A stretch of DNA of 64,000 bases from Caldimonas caldifontis (GTDB lineage: Bacteria > Pseudomonadota > Gammaproteobacteria > Burkholderiales > Burkholderiaceae_C): assembly GCF_002930615.1 (NCBI RefSeq), contig NZ_PSNX01000003.1, positions 62,001 to 126,000 on the forward strand, given 5' to 3'. The notes under the pieces were generated by a model, which worked only from the letters and a program-made list of their open reading frames with translations, made no database searches and was not told where the DNA came from. Shown here piece after piece: positions 1-9,243 of the stretch. Position 1 is the first letter of the stretch, and the number at the start of each line of letters is the position of its first letter. Position numbers and translations under genes: made by a program.

Positions 1-796
1 CGACCCCAACAAGGTGCAGTTCGTCCCCACCACCACGCAGAACCGCTTCACGGTGCTGCAGTCGGGCGAGGTGGACATCCTCTCGCGCAACACCACCTGG
101 ACCTCCTCGCGCGACTCCACGCTGGGCTCCGTCTTCGCAGGCACCTGGTTCTATGACGGCCAGGGCTTCATGGTGAAGAAGGCGGCCAACATCAAGAACG
201 CCTCCCAGCTCAACGGCGCCACCATCTGCGTGCAGCCCGGCACCACCACCGAGCTGAACCTGAGCGATTACTTCCGCAGCAAGCGCATGACGTTCAAGCC
301 GGTGGTGATCAGCGACCTGGCCCAGATCCAGCAGGCCTTCTTCGCGGGGCGCTGCGACGTCTTCACCACCGACATCTCGGGCCTGGCCGCCACCCGCCTG
401 GCAGCGCCCAACAAGGACGACCTGGTGATCCTGCCCGACGCCATCTCCAAGGAGCCCCTGGGCCCCATGGTACGCCGCGGTGACTGGGAGTTCTACACCA
501 TCGCCAAGTGGGTGCTCTACGGTCTGATCGAGGCTGAGGAGTACGGCGTGACCTCGGCCAACGTGGACAAGCTGAAGGCCGAATCCAAGGACCCGCAGAT
601 CCAGCGCATCGTCGGCAACACCGGTGACGTGGGCAAGGGCCTGGGCCTGGACAACGACTGGCTGGTGCGTGCCATCAAGGCGGTGGGCAACTATGGCGAG
701 ATCTACCAGCGCAACATTGGCCCGCTCGGCCTGGAGCGCGGCCAGAACGCGCTGTGGAAGGACGGCGGTCTGATGTACGCCCCGCCGCTGCGCTGA
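1..796 (+). CDS. aapJ: General L-amino acid ABC transporter, substrate-binding protein (5' truncated)
   Basis: This periplasmic solute-binding protein of the AapJQMP/BztABCD type delivers amino acids to the AapQM permease. The frame is already open at base 2, so about 264 C-terminal residues are present. The N-terminus, including any signal peptide, lies outside the window; family members are near 340 residues. Visible family features are the SGEVDILSRNTTWTSSRD stretch near the start and a second lobe containing DVFTTDISGLAATR. It is the first gene of a four-gene operon: aapQ, aapM and aapP follow on the same strand. A GTG at 14 is an internal valine codon, not the start. The family assignment is secure; the substrate range is inferred from the family. 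Confidence 0.93.
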   Translation, partial: DPNKVQFVPTTTQNRFTVLQSGEVDILSRNTTWTSSRDSTLGSVFAGTWFYDGQGFMVKKAANIKNASQLNGATICVQPGTTTELNLSDYFRSKRMTFKPVVISDLAQIQQAFFAGRCDVFTTDISGLAATRLAAPNKDDLVILPDAISKEPLGPMVRRGDWEFYTIAKWVLYGLIEAEEYGVTSANVDKLKAESKDPQIQRIVGNTGDVGKGLGLDNDWLVRAIKAVGNYGEIYQRNIGPLGLERGQNALWKDGGLMYAPPLR

Positions 797-823
797 TCCT
801 GCGCACCCTGCGTGTCTGAGGAC

Positions 824-847
824 GGCGGCCCGCGCGAGCGGGCCGCC
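824..847 (+). promoter_or_regulatory. Intercistronic hairpin between aapJ and aapQ
   Basis: A perfect 9-base-pair stem (GGCGGCCCG with CGGGCCGCC) encloses a 6-base loop. It lies 28 bases after the aapJ stop and 42 before the aapQ start. No T-run follows, so it is not a classical terminator. Stem-loops at this place in binding-protein operons commonly protect the upstream message and give more binding protein than permease; that role is inferred here. Confidence 0.55.
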
Positions 848-888
848 CCGTATCTGCCACTCATCCTTCCTTCGAGGTCGAAGCACCG

Positions 889-2031
889 ATGTTCAGCAAC
901 GAACGTGTCCGTGGCATCGCCTACCAGGTCCTGCTGCTCGCCGCCGTGGTCGGCGTGGGCTGGTACCTGGTCTCCAACACCCTGCACAACCTCTCCACGC
1001 GCCAGATCCAGGTGGGCTTCGGCTTTCTGGGTCGTGAGGCGGGGTTCGAGATCGCCGAGAAGCTGATCGAGTACGACGCCACCCACACCTATGCGCGCGC
1101 TTTCGGCGTGGGCCTGCTCAACACGCTGAAGGTGGCCGTGCTGGGGGTGGTGCTGGCCACGGTGCTGGGCACCCTGATCGGCATTGCCAGGCTGTCCAGC
1201 AACTGGCTGCTGGCCAAGCTGGCCTCGGGCTATGTCGAGGTGATGCGCAATGTGCCGCTGCTGCTGCAGCTCTTCGTCTGGTATGGCCTCTTCACCGAGC
1301 TGCTGCCGCCCGTGCGCGAAGCCATCACCCTGGGCGACTGGCTGTTTGCGACACAGCGGGGCTTCTGGTTCGCCTGGCCCGCCGCCCACCCCGCCTGGAC
1401 AGCGGCCGCCTGGGCCTTGCTGGCCGGCATCGTCCTGGCCTGGGTGTGGCGCATGGCCGCGGCACGCCATCAGCAGGCCACGGGCCAGCGCTGGCCTGTG
1501 GGCTGGGTGAGCGCTGCCCTGATCCTGGGTCTGCCGCTGCTGGCCTGGGCCGTCATGGGCGCCCCCACCGAGATGGATGTGCCCCAGGTGGGCGGCTTCA
1601 GCCTGCAAGGTGGCCGTTCGATCTCGCCCGAGTTCACGGCGCTGCTGCTGGGCCTGTCCACCTACACCGCGGCCTTCGTGGCCGAGGTGGTGCGCGCGGG
1701 CATCCTGGCCGTCGATCGCGGCCAGACCGAGGCTGCTCAGGCCCTGGGCCTGAACGCCGGCCAGCGGCTGCGCCTGGTGACCCTGCCCCAGGCCCTGCGC
1801 GTGATCATCCCGCCGATGACCAGCCAGTACCTGAACCTGACCAAGAACTCCTCGCTGGCGGTGGCCATCGGCTACCCCGACCTGGTGGCCGTGGCCAACA
1901 CGACGATGAACCAGACCGGCCAGGCCATCGAGGCCATCGCCATCCTGATGGCCGTGTACCTCACGATCAGCCTGGCGATCTCGCTGTTCATGAACTGGTA
2001 CAACGACCGCGTCAAGCTGGTGGAACGATGA
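889..2031 (+). CDS. aapQ: General L-amino acid ABC transporter permease AapQ
   Basis: This 380-residue inner-membrane permease forms the channel with AapM. The N-terminal segment (about residues 10-30) is hydrophobic. A NTLKVAVLGVVLATVLGTLIG helix and a VEVMRNVPLLLQLFVWYG segment follow, typical of the polar amino acid (HisM/GlnP) permeases. The EAA-type cytoplasmic loop that docks the ATPase begins near residue 281 (EAAQALGLNAGQRLRLVTLP). A long insertion between the first and second halves is characteristic of AapQ as opposed to the shorter GlnP permeases. The gene ends in an ATGA overlap with aapM, so translation is probably coupled. Confidence 0.93.
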   Translation: MFSNERVRGIAYQVLLLAAVVGVGWYLVSNTLHNLSTRQIQVGFGFLGREAGFEIAEKLIEYDATHTYARAFGVGLLNTLKVAVLGVVLATVLGTLIGIARLSSNWLLAKLASGYVEVMRNVPLLLQLFVWYGLFTELLPPVREAITLGDWLFATQRGFWFAWPAAHPAWTAAAWALLAGIVLAWVWRMAAARHQQATGQRWPVGWVSAALILGLPLLAWAVMGAPTEMDVPQVGGFSLQGGRSISPEFTALLLGLSTYTAAFVAEVVRAGILAVDRGQTEAAQALGLNAGQRLRLVTLPQALRVIIPPMTSQYLNLTKNSSLAVAIGYPDLVAVANTTMNQTGQAIEAIAILMAVYLTISLAISLFMNWYNDRVKLVER

Positions 2032-3146
2032 GCACGACCATGGATAAGCCCCTCGCGCCCGCCAGCGCCTCGCTGCCCCCGCCCCGCCGCCAGACCGGGG
2101 CCTGGGCCTGGGCGCGCGAGAACCTCTTCTCCACCCCGCTCAACAGCGCCATCACCCTGGTGACCCTGGCCCTGCTCGCCTGGGCGCTGCCCAAGGTCCT
2201 GGGCTGGTCGGTCTTCAACGCCGTGTGGGGACACGCCACGCTCGAGCAGTGCCAGGCCGCCCGCGGTCAGGGCGCCTGCTGGGCCGTGGTGTGGGAGAAG
2301 TTCCATTTCATGATGTTCGGTGTCTACCCGTTCGAGGAAAGCTGGCGCCCGGCGCTGGCCATCGGGGTGATGTGCGGCCTGCTCGTCGTCTCGGCCCTCA
2401 AGCGCTTCTGGAACGCATGGCTCATCCTCATCTGGATCGTCGGCCTGTCCGTCACCTTCTGGCTGATGGGCGGCGGGCTGGGCCTCGCACCGGTGCGCTC
2501 GGAACAGTGGGGCGGCCTGCCGGTCACGCTGATCCTGTCGATCTTCGGCATCGGTTTCGCGTTTCCGCTGGGCGTGCTGCTGGCCCTGGGCCGGCGCTCG
2601 AAGCTGCCGCTGATCCGTGCCTTCTCCATCATCTACATCGAGGTGGTGCGCGGGGTACCCCTCATCACGGTGCTCTTCATGGCCTCGGTGATGTTCGCCC
2701 TCTTCCTGCCCGAAGGCCTGCGCATCGACCAGCTCATCCGCGCCCAGGTGGCCATCATCCTGTTCGTCGCGGCCTACCTGGCCGAAGCGGTGCGCGGCGG
2801 CCTGCAGGCCGTGCCCAAGGGACAGTACGAAGCCGCCGAAGCCCTGGGCCTGCCCTACTGGAAGATGATGGGGCTGATCATCCTGCCGCAAGCCTTGCGC
2901 CTGTCCATCCCGCCCATCGTCAACAGCTTCATCTCGTTGTTCAAGGACACCTCGCTGGTGGTGATCATCGCCATCTACGACTTCGCCTATGCGGTGAAGA
3001 AGTCCGTCGAGACCGACTTCAGCTGGAAGCCCTACTTCATCGAGGCCTTCCTCTTTTCCATCATCGTGTACTGGGTGTTCTGCTACGCGATGTCGAAGTA
3101 CAGCCAGTGGCTCGAGCGCGATCTGGCGCGTGGCCACCAGCGTTGA
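2028..3146 (+). CDS. aapM: General L-amino acid ABC transporter permease AapM
   Basis: This is the second permease subunit, 372 residues from the ATG at 2028, which overlaps the aapQ stop by four bases. The N-terminal 35 residues are Pro/Ala-rich and cytoplasmic. Several membrane helices follow, with an extended periplasmic region containing a CQAARGQGACW segment. The EAA loop starts near residue 268 (EAAEALGLPYWKMMGLIILP) and precedes the NSFISLFKDTSLVVII helix conserved in polar amino acid permeases. A longer in-frame extension to 1446 lies inside aapQ in another frame and is not used. aapP follows after 18 bases. Confidence 0.93.
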   Translation: MSTTMDKPLAPASASLPPPRRQTGAWAWARENLFSTPLNSAITLVTLALLAWALPKVLGWSVFNAVWGHATLEQCQAARGQGACWAVVWEKFHFMMFGVYPFEESWRPALAIGVMCGLLVVSALKRFWNAWLILIWIVGLSVTFWLMGGGLGLAPVRSEQWGGLPVTLILSIFGIGFAFPLGVLLALGRRSKLPLIRAFSIIYIEVVRGVPLITVLFMASVMFALFLPEGLRIDQLIRAQVAIILFVAAYLAEAVRGGLQAVPKGQYEAAEALGLPYWKMMGLIILPQALRLSIPPIVNSFISLFKDTSLVVIIAIYDFAYAVKKSVETDFSWKPYFIEAFLFSIIVYWVFCYAMSKYSQWLERDLARGHQR

Positions 3147-3164
3147 ACCTCACCGGAGACCCCC

Positions 3165-3935
3165 ATGGCAGATGCTGCCCTCAAGACCTCGGCCGCCGGC
3201 GACGTAGCCATCCGTATCGAAGGCCTGAACAAGTGGTATGGCGAGTTCCACGTCCTGAAGAACATCGACCTGCAGGTGGCCAAGGGCGAGCGCATCGTGA
3301 TCTGCGGCCCCTCGGGCTCGGGCAAGTCCACGCTGATCCGCTGCATCAACCGGCTCGAGCAGCACCAGCAGGGCCGCATCGTGGTCAATGGCGTGGAGCT
3401 CACCGACAACCTCAAGAACATCGACACCATTCGCAGCGACGTGGGCATGGTGTTCCAGCACTTCAACCTCTTCCCGCACCTGTCGGTGCTGGACAACTGC
3501 ACGCTTGCGCCCATCTGGGTGAAGAAGCAGCCGCGTGCCCAGGCCGAGGCCACCGCCCGTCGCTTTCTCGAGCGCGTGCGCATCGGCGAGCAGGCCCACA
3601 AGTATCCCGGGCAGCTGTCGGGTGGCCAGCAGCAGCGCGTGGCCATCGCGCGCGCGCTGTGCATGAATCCGTCCATCATGCTCTTCGACGAGCCCACCTC
3701 GGCCCTCGACCCGGAGATGGTGAAGGAGGTGCTCGACACCATGATCGACCTCGCGCGCGAAGGCATGACCATGCTGTGCGTGACCCACGAAATGGGATTT
3801 GCGCGCGCCGTGGCCGACCGGGTCATCTTCATGGACGCCGGCGAGATCGTCGAGCAGAACACGCCCGAGGCCTTCTTCGGCAACCCGCAAAGCGAACGCG
3901 GACGCCAGTTCCTCAGCCAGATCCTGGACCGGTGA
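3165..3935 (+). CDS. aapP: General L-amino acid ABC transporter ATPase AapP
   Basis: This 256-residue cytoplasmic ATPase energises the AapQM permease. Walker A is GPSGSGKST near residue 48, the signature is [15 protein letters not shown] near 150, and Walker B is [12 protein letters not shown] near 172, followed by the switch histidine in [11 protein letters not shown]. Length and motifs match the polar amino acid (GlnQ/AapP) ATPases. A GGAGAC ribosome binding site lies just before the ATG. It is the last gene of the aap operon; the next gene starts 135 bases later with its own strong ribosome binding site. Confidence 0.95.
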   Translation: MADAALKTSAAGDVAIRIEGLNKWYGEFHVLKNIDLQVAKGERIVICGPSGSGKSTLIRCINRLEQHQQGRIVVNGVELTDNLKNIDTIRSDVGMVFQHFNLFPHLSVLDNCTLAPIWVKKQPRAQAEATARRFLERVRIGEQAHKYPGQLSGGQQQRVAIARALCMNPSIMLFDEPTSALDPEMVKEVLDTMIDLAREGMTMLCVTHEMGFARAVADRVIFMDAGEIVEQNTPEAFFGNPQSERGRQFLSQILDR

Positions 3936-4070
3936 GCGGCACCTCGAACCGGGGCGCAATCTCCTGGGGGACATCCCACTAGAGGCGCCACTCCAAATCC
4001 GTCTAGAGAAACACCTGATGGGCGCGGCGTCAGCCTTCCGTCAGAATGATGGGTTGATTTGGAGGAATCC

Positions 4071-5744
4071 ATGGAAAAAACCTGGCTGAAGCACTACCCC
4101 GCGGGTGTCCCGCACGAGATCAACCCCGACCAGTACACCTCGCTGGTGGCGCTGCTCGAGGAGAGCTTCACCAAGTATGCCGAGCGGCCGGCCTTCAAGT
4201 TCATGGGCAAGACGCTCACCTTCGGCCAGCTCGACGAGTACTCGCGCGTCTTTGCCGCCTACCTGCAGTCACTGGGCCTGAGCCAGGGCGATCGGGTGGC
4301 CATCATGATGCCCAACGTGCCGCAGTACCCCATCGTGGTGGCAGCCATCCTGCGCGCCGGCTACGTCGTCGTCAACGTCAACCCGCTCTACACCGCACGC
4401 GAACTCGAGCACCAGCTCAAGGACTCCGGGGCCAAGGCCATCGTCATCATCGAGAACTTCGCGCGCACCCTGCAGGAGTGCATCGCCAGGACGCCTACCC
4501 AGCACGTGGTGCTGGCTGCGATGGGCGACCTGCTCGGCTTCCCCAAGGGCGCCATCGTCAACTACGTGGTGCGCAAGGTGAAGAAGATGGTGCCGGCCTT
4601 CGAGCTGCCGGGTGCCGTGCGTTTCAACGACGCCATGGCCAAGGGCCGTGGTCTCACGTTGCGCCAGCCCGATCTCAAGAGCACCGACATTGCCGTGCTG
4701 CAATACACCGGCGGCACCACCGGCGTGAGCAAGGGCGCCGTGCTGCTGCACCGGAACATCATCGCCAACGTGCTGCAGTCCGAAGCCTGGAACGGCCCGG
4801 CGCTCAAGAAGATCCCCGCCGGTGAACAGACGGTCACCGTCTGCGCGCTGCCGCTCTATCACATCTTCGCCTTCACGGTGAACATGATGCTGTCCATGCG
4901 CATGGGCGGCTGCAACATCCTCATCCCCAACCCGCGTGACATTCCCGCCGTGCTGAAGGAACTGTCCAAGCACAAGTTCCACAGCTTCCCGGCCGTCAAC
5001 ACCCTCTTTGGTGCCCTGGCCAACCACCCCGACTTCAACAAGGTGGACTGGAGCCACCTCAAGATCAGCGTGGGCGGCGGCATGGCCGTGCAGTCGGCCA
5101 CCGCCAAGCTGTGGCTGCAGAAATCGGGTTGCCCCATCTGCGAAGGCTACGGCCTGTCGGAAACCTCGCCCTCGGCGAGCTGCAACCCCACTGACAGCAC
5201 CGAATTCACCGGCACCATCGGCCTGCCCTTGCCCTCCACCGAGTTCAAGCTGCTCGACGACGAAGGCAACGAAGTCCCGATGGGCACCCCGGGCGAGATT
5301 GCCATCAAGGGTCCGCAGGTCATGGCCGGCTACTGGCAGCGCCCCGACGAAACCGCCAAGGTGATGACGCCCGACGGCTTCTTCCGCACCGGCGACATCG
5401 GCACCGTGGATGAGCGCGGCTTCTTCAAGATCGTCGATCGCAAGAAGGACATGATCCTGGTGAGCGGCTTCAACGTCTATCCGAACGAGGTGGAAGACGT
5501 GGTGGCCCAGCTCGACGGCGTGCTGGAGGTGGCGGCCGTGGGCGTGCCCGACGAAAAGTCGGGCGAGGCCGTCAAGCTCGTGATCGTCAAGAAGAACCCG
5601 GCCCTGAGCGAAGCCGACGTGCGCGCCTACTGCGAGCAGAACCTCACCGGCTACAAGCGCCCGAAGATCATCGAGTTCCGCACCGAGCTGCCCAAGACCC
5701 CGGTGGGCAAGATCCTGCGGCGCGAGCTGCGCGACAAGAAGTAA
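4071..5744 (+). CDS. fadD: Long-chain fatty acid-CoA ligase
   Basis: This 557-residue AMP-forming acyl-CoA synthetase activates fatty acids with ATP and CoA for beta-oxidation or lipid synthesis. The P-loop-like motif YTGGTTGVSKGAVL lies near residue 212, YGLSETSP follows, and the C-terminal hinge and lid contain GFFRTGDIG and DRKKDMILVSGFNVYPNE. A lysine in TPVGKILRREL near the end is the expected catalytic residue. I chose the ATG at 4071 because GGAGGA sits four bases upstream; a TTG at 4059 would add four residues without a site. It precedes the MTA/SAH nucleosidase by 20 bases. Chain-length specificity is inferred from overall FadD-like composition. Confidence 0.93.
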   Translation: MEKTWLKHYPAGVPHEINPDQYTSLVALLEESFTKYAERPAFKFMGKTLTFGQLDEYSRVFAAYLQSLGLSQGDRVAIMMPNVPQYPIVVAAILRAGYVVVNVNPLYTARELEHQLKDSGAKAIVIIENFARTLQECIARTPTQHVVLAAMGDLLGFPKGAIVNYVVRKVKKMVPAFELPGAVRFNDAMAKGRGLTLRQPDLKSTDIAVLQYTGGTTGVSKGAVLLHRNIIANVLQSEAWNGPALKKIPAGEQTVTVCALPLYHIFAFTVNMMLSMRMGGCNILIPNPRDIPAVLKELSKHKFHSFPAVNTLFGALANHPDFNKVDWSHLKISVGGGMAVQSATAKLWLQKSGCPICEGYGLSETSPSASCNPTDSTEFTGTIGLPLPSTEFKLLDDEGNEVPMGTPGEIAIKGPQVMAGYWQRPDETAKVMTPDGFFRTGDIGTVDERGFFKIVDRKKDMILVSGFNVYPNEVEDVVAQLDGVLEVAAVGVPDEKSGEAVKLVIVKKNPALSEADVRAYCEQNLTGYKRPKIIEFRTELPKTPVGKILRRELRDKK

Positions 5745-5764
5745 GGCCAGCGGGCCTCGCGGTC

Positions 5765-6517
5765 ATGACGCTTGCGATCATTGCCGCGATGCACGAGGAG
5801 CTGTCGGCCGTCCTCGACCTCATGCCCGATGAGCGGCGCGAGCGTGTGGCCGGCCGCGAGTTCTGGGTGGGGCACCTGGGCGGGCAGGCGGTGGTGGCGG
5901 TGCTCTCGGGCATCGGCAAGGTGGCCGCGGCCACCACGGCCACGCTGGCCATCCAGCGCTTCGGCGCGCAGGCCCTGCTCTTCACCGGCGTGGCCGGCGG
6001 GCTGGGCAAGGGAGTGCGCGTGGGCGACCTGGTGGTCGCCACCGAACTGCTGCAGCACGACATGGATGCCTCGCCGATCTTTCCTCGGCATGAACTGCCG
6101 CTTTATGGCCTGTCGCGCCTGCGCACCGATGCGGCGATGAGCCGGCGCCTGCTCCAGGCGGCGCGCTCAGTGGCCGCCGACGCCGCACGCGTGCTCGGCT
6201 CCGACGCCCGGGCCGCCTTCGGCATCGCCACCCCGGCAGTGCACGACGGGCTGATCATCAGCGGCGACCGTTTCGTGTCCACCAGCGCCGAAAGCGCGGC
6301 CTTGCGCCGAGAGCTGCCCGACGCCCTGGCCGTGGAAATGGAAGGTGCGGCGGTCGCCCAGGTCTGCCATGACCACGGCCTGCCCTTGGCCGTGCTGCGC
6401 ACCATCTCCGACCGGGCCGATGACCAGGCCCATGTCGATTTCAGTGCCTTCGTCCAGCACGTGGCGCGCAGCTACACGGTCGCGCTGGTCGAACGCTATC
6501 TGGCCATCTCGGCCTGA
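5765..6517 (+). CDS. mtnN: 5'-methylthioadenosine/S-adenosylhomocysteine nucleosidase
   Basis: This 250-residue Pfs/MTAN-family enzyme cleaves the glycosidic bond of methylthioadenosine and S-adenosylhomocysteine, recycling methionine and purine; in many bacteria it also makes the AI-2 precursor. The catalytic-base region IIAAMHEE carries the N-terminal Glu near residue 12. The nucleoside-binding part includes FTGVAGGLGKGVRVGD and VEMEGAAVAQVC, and the catalytic Asp sits in TISDRADD near residue 216. It is slightly longer than the E. coli enzyme. It may be co-transcribed with fadD. Its 3' end overlaps the convergent methyltransferase gene by 22 bases. Confidence 0.93.
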   Translation: MTLAIIAAMHEELSAVLDLMPDERRERVAGREFWVGHLGGQAVVAVLSGIGKVAAATTATLAIQRFGAQALLFTGVAGGLGKGVRVGDLVVATELLQHDMDASPIFPRHELPLYGLSRLRTDAAMSRRLLQAARSVAADAARVLGSDARAAFGIATPAVHDGLIISGDRFVSTSAESAALRRELPDALAVEMEGAAVAQVCHDHGLPLAVLRTISDRADDQAHVDFSAFVQHVARSYTVALVERYLAISA

Positions 6518-7731
6518 GTGCGCTCGCGCATCGACCCGCTCACCAGGTCGAAGCGGAACAGGCGGCACTCGATGGGGCCGTTCCACATGGGGATGCGCCG
6601 CGCCTCCTTCAGGCGCATGCGCGTGGGCAGCTTCATCTCGGGGCTGAGCACCCAGGCCGTCCAGCCGCCGAAGTGGCGCTTCCAATGCGCGGCCAGGCGC
6701 GGATAGAAATCATCGGCCATGCCGGTCTGCTCGGTGCTGCGCGCCACGCTGCCCCGCGCCTCGATGCGCTCGCCGTAGGGCGGGTTGAGCATGAGCGTGC
6801 GGGCCAGGCCGTCGGGCAGGCGCGGGGCCGGGCGCTCGAGCACGTCGCCGCCGTGGAACTCGATCGCGTGCGCCACGCCCGCACGCTCGGCGTTGCGGCG
6901 TGCGAAATCGACCATGCGGAAGGCCACGTCGCTGGCGAACACCGGCACCGCGGGGGCGTGGATGCGCGCCTGTGCGGCCTGCTTCAGGGCCTGCCACTGC
7001 GCACGGGCCTGGGGCCCGGCAAAAGGCGCCAGACGCTCGAAGGCGAAGCGGCGCTTCAGGCCCGGCGCGATGCCGCATGCGATCTGCGCAGCCTCGATGG
7101 CAATGGTGCCGGAGCCGCAGCAGGGATCGAGCAGCGCGCCACCGGCCTCGGGTGTGCCGCGCCAGCCGGCCGCCGCCAGCATCGCCGCCGCCAGGGTTTC
7201 CTTCAGCGGGGCATCGCCCTTGTCTTCGCGCCAGCCGCGCTTGAAGAGAGGCTCGCCCGAGGTGTCGATGTACACCGTGGCCTGGTCTTCCGTGAGGTGC
7301 AGCATCACGCGCACGTCCGGGTGGCGGATCTCGACGTTGGGCCGTTCGCCCACCTCCTCGCGCAAGACGTCGCACAGCGCGTCCTTGATGCGCAGGCCGG
7401 CGAAATTGAGGCTGCGCAGCGGCGAGCGCTGCGCCGTCACGTCCACCTTGAAGGTCTGTCTCGGGCTCATCCAGGCCGGCCAGGGCACCTGGCGGGCCAG
7501 GGTGTAGAGGTCGTCCTCCTGGCGATAGGGGCCACGTGCCACCTGCACCAGCACGCGCTGGGCGAGGCGGCTTTCCAGGTTGAGCGCCATCACCGCGCGT
7601 GCATCGCCGCTCAGGGCGATGCCACCGCGCTCGATCGTGCCGTGGGTGTCGGGTCCGAGGATGTCCATGGCCTCTTCGGCCAGCCATTCTTCGACGCCAC
7701 CGGCGCAGGGGAGGAACAGCGAGAAGCTCAC
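6496..7731 (-). CDS. THUMP-domain class I SAM-dependent RNA methyltransferase (RlmL N-terminal type)
   Basis: This 411-residue protein resembles the single-module methyltransferases related to the N-terminal half of RlmL, which makes N2-methylguanosine in 23S rRNA. An N-terminal ferredoxin-like/THUMP region (about residues 1-160) precedes a Rossmann methyltransferase with the SAM motif DPCCGSGTIAIEAA near residue 201 and the amino-methyltransferase motif NPPYGERI near residue 314. Its start overlaps the rpoN stop by four bases (ATGA), which indicates coupled translation with the sigma factor. It is not the large fused RlmKL. The exact target nucleotide cannot be read from sequence. Confidence 0.88.
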   Translation of the reverse strand: MSFSLFLPCAGGVEEWLAEEAMDILGPDTHGTIERGGIALSGDARAVMALNLESRLAQRVLVQVARGPYRQEDDLYTLARQVPWPAWMSPRQTFKVDVTAQRSPLRSLNFAGLRIKDALCDVLREEVGERPNVEIRHPDVRVMLHLTEDQATVYIDTSGEPLFKRGWREDKGDAPLKETLAAAMLAAAGWRGTPEAGGALLDPCCGSGTIAIEAAQIACGIAPGLKRRFAFERLAPFAGPQARAQWQALKQAAQARIHAPAVPVFASDVAFRMVDFARRNAERAGVAHAIEFHGGDVLERPAPRLPDGLARTLMLNPPYGERIEARGSVARSTEQTGMADDFYPRLAAHWKRHFGGWTAWVLSPEMKLPTRMRLKEARRIPMWNGPIECRLFRFDLVSGSMRERTQAEMAR

Positions 7732-9242
7732 AGCGATTTGCGCAGGTTGGCGGGCGCGATCTTCAGCGCCTCGCGGTACTTGGCGACGGTGCGGCGCGCC
7801 ACCTGGATGCCCTGTTCCTCCAGCATCTGGCTGAGCTGGCTGTCCGACAGCGGCTTGGCCGGGTCTTCGGACGACACCAGCTGCTTGATGAGCGCACGCA
7901 CCGCCGTGCTGGAGGCATTGCCCCCTGCTTCGGTGTTCAGCGAGGAGCCGAAGAAGTACTTCAGCTCGAAGGTGCCGAAGGGCGTGGCCATGTACTTGGC
8001 CGTCGTCACACGCGAGATGGTGGATTCATGCAGGCCCAGCTCGTCGGCGATCTCGCGCAGCACCAGCGGCTTCATCGCGATCTCGCCGTGGGTGAAGAAA
8101 TTCTTCTGCCGCTCGACGATGGCCTGCGAGACCCGCTGGATGGTGTCGAAGCGCTGCTGGATGTTCTTCATGAACCAGCGTGCCTCCTGCAAGCGTGCGC
8201 CCAGGGCCTGCCCGGAATCGCTGCCGCGGTGCTGGCGCAACGCCTGGGCGTAGAGGTCGTTGATGCGTAGCCGGGGCATCACGTCGGGGTTGAGCACCAC
8301 CTTCCAGCCCCGGCCCGCCTTCTGCACGATCACGTCGGGCACGATGATGTTGGCCTCAGCGCGCGTGAAAGGCCGCCCCGGCTTGGGCTCGCAGGCCACG
8401 ATGAGCGCCTGGGCCTGCTTGATCAGCTCCTCATCGGCGCCGGTGGCGGCCATCAGCTTCTTGATGTCTCGCCGGGCCAAGGCCTCGAGGAGGCCTTTGC
8501 AGATGAGCAAGGCCACCACCTGGGCTTCGCTGCGCGGCAGCGCACGCAACTGCAGGCACAGGCATTCGGAGAGGTCCCGCGCGCCCACACCGGTGGGTTG
8601 CAGGTTGTGCAGCCACTTCAGGGCGCAGCGCAGTCGGTCGAGCAAGTCCTCCCGCGCCTCGTCGTCATCACCGGCCAGGTGAGCCGCGATCTCTTCGAGC
8701 GGGTCGGCCAGGTAGCCGTCCTCGTCGAGCGACTCGATCAGCACCATCACCGCCGCCGCGTCCTCGGGCGCCAGGCGCATGCCCAGCAGCTGCTGGCGCA
8801 GGTGGTCCTGCAGGCTGATGCCAGGGCTGGCCCGGTCGATGGGGTCGAGCTCGTCGTCATCGCTGCCGCTGCGACTGCCCGGGGTCTCGCGGATGCCGTC
8901 GAAGTCGTCGCGCTCGGTGCCGTTCTCCCAATCGTCGCGTTCGGTGGCGCCGGCCTCCAGCGTGTCGACCCCGCCGGCATCGGCCGCCTCGAAGCCGTCG
9001 CCGGTCTCGGCGTCGGCCTGGGCTTCGCGCTCGCGGGTGACCGGTGCCTCGGGCAGCGAGGACAGGCCCGGCATCGGATCGCCGCCGTCGTCCTCGGGCT
9101 CCAGGAAGGGGTTCTGCTCCAGCATCTGCTCCACCTCCTGGTGGAGTTCGAGCGTGGACAGTTGCAGCAGGCGGATGGACTGCTGCAGCTGCGGCGTGAG
9201 CGCCAGGTGCTGGGACAGGCGGACCTGCAGCGAGGGTTTCAT
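7728..9242 (-). CDS. rpoN: RNA polymerase sigma-54 factor RpoN
   Basis: This 504-residue alternative sigma factor directs polymerase to -24/-12 promoters that need enhancer-binding ATPases. Region I (about residues 1-48) is Gln-rich and contains LALTPQLQQSIRLLQLSTLE. Region II (about 50-150) is strongly acidic with many Asp/Glu. The C-terminus holds the helix-turn-helix (ESTISRVTTAKYM) and the RpoN box ARRTVAKYRE near residue 480. It follows lptB with a gap of only one base. The usual downstream hpf and ptsN genes are absent; the RNA methyltransferase takes their place. Confidence 0.97.
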   Translation of the reverse strand: MKPSLQVRLSQHLALTPQLQQSIRLLQLSTLELHQEVEQMLEQNPFLEPEDDGGDPMPGLSSLPEAPVTREREAQADAETGDGFEAADAGGVDTLEAGATERDDWENGTERDDFDGIRETPGSRSGSDDDELDPIDRASPGISLQDHLRQQLLGMRLAPEDAAAVMVLIESLDEDGYLADPLEEIAAHLAGDDDEAREDLLDRLRCALKWLHNLQPTGVGARDLSECLCLQLRALPRSEAQVVALLICKGLLEALARRDIKKLMAATGADEELIKQAQALIVACEPKPGRPFTRAEANIIVPDVIVQKAGRGWKVVLNPDVMPRLRINDLYAQALRQHRGSDSGQALGARLQEARWFMKNIQQRFDTIQRVSQAIVERQKNFFTHGEIAMKPLVLREIADELGLHESTISRVTTAKYMATPFGTFELKYFFGSSLNTEAGGNASSTAVRALIKQLVSSEDPAKPLSDSQLSQMLEEQGIQVARRTVAKYREALKIAPANLRKSL

Positions 9243-9243
9243 G

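Noticed and set aside
6673-8253. A 526-codon plus-strand frame opposite the methyltransferase and rpoN
   Set aside because: Entirely antisense to two well-supported genes and without domain features.
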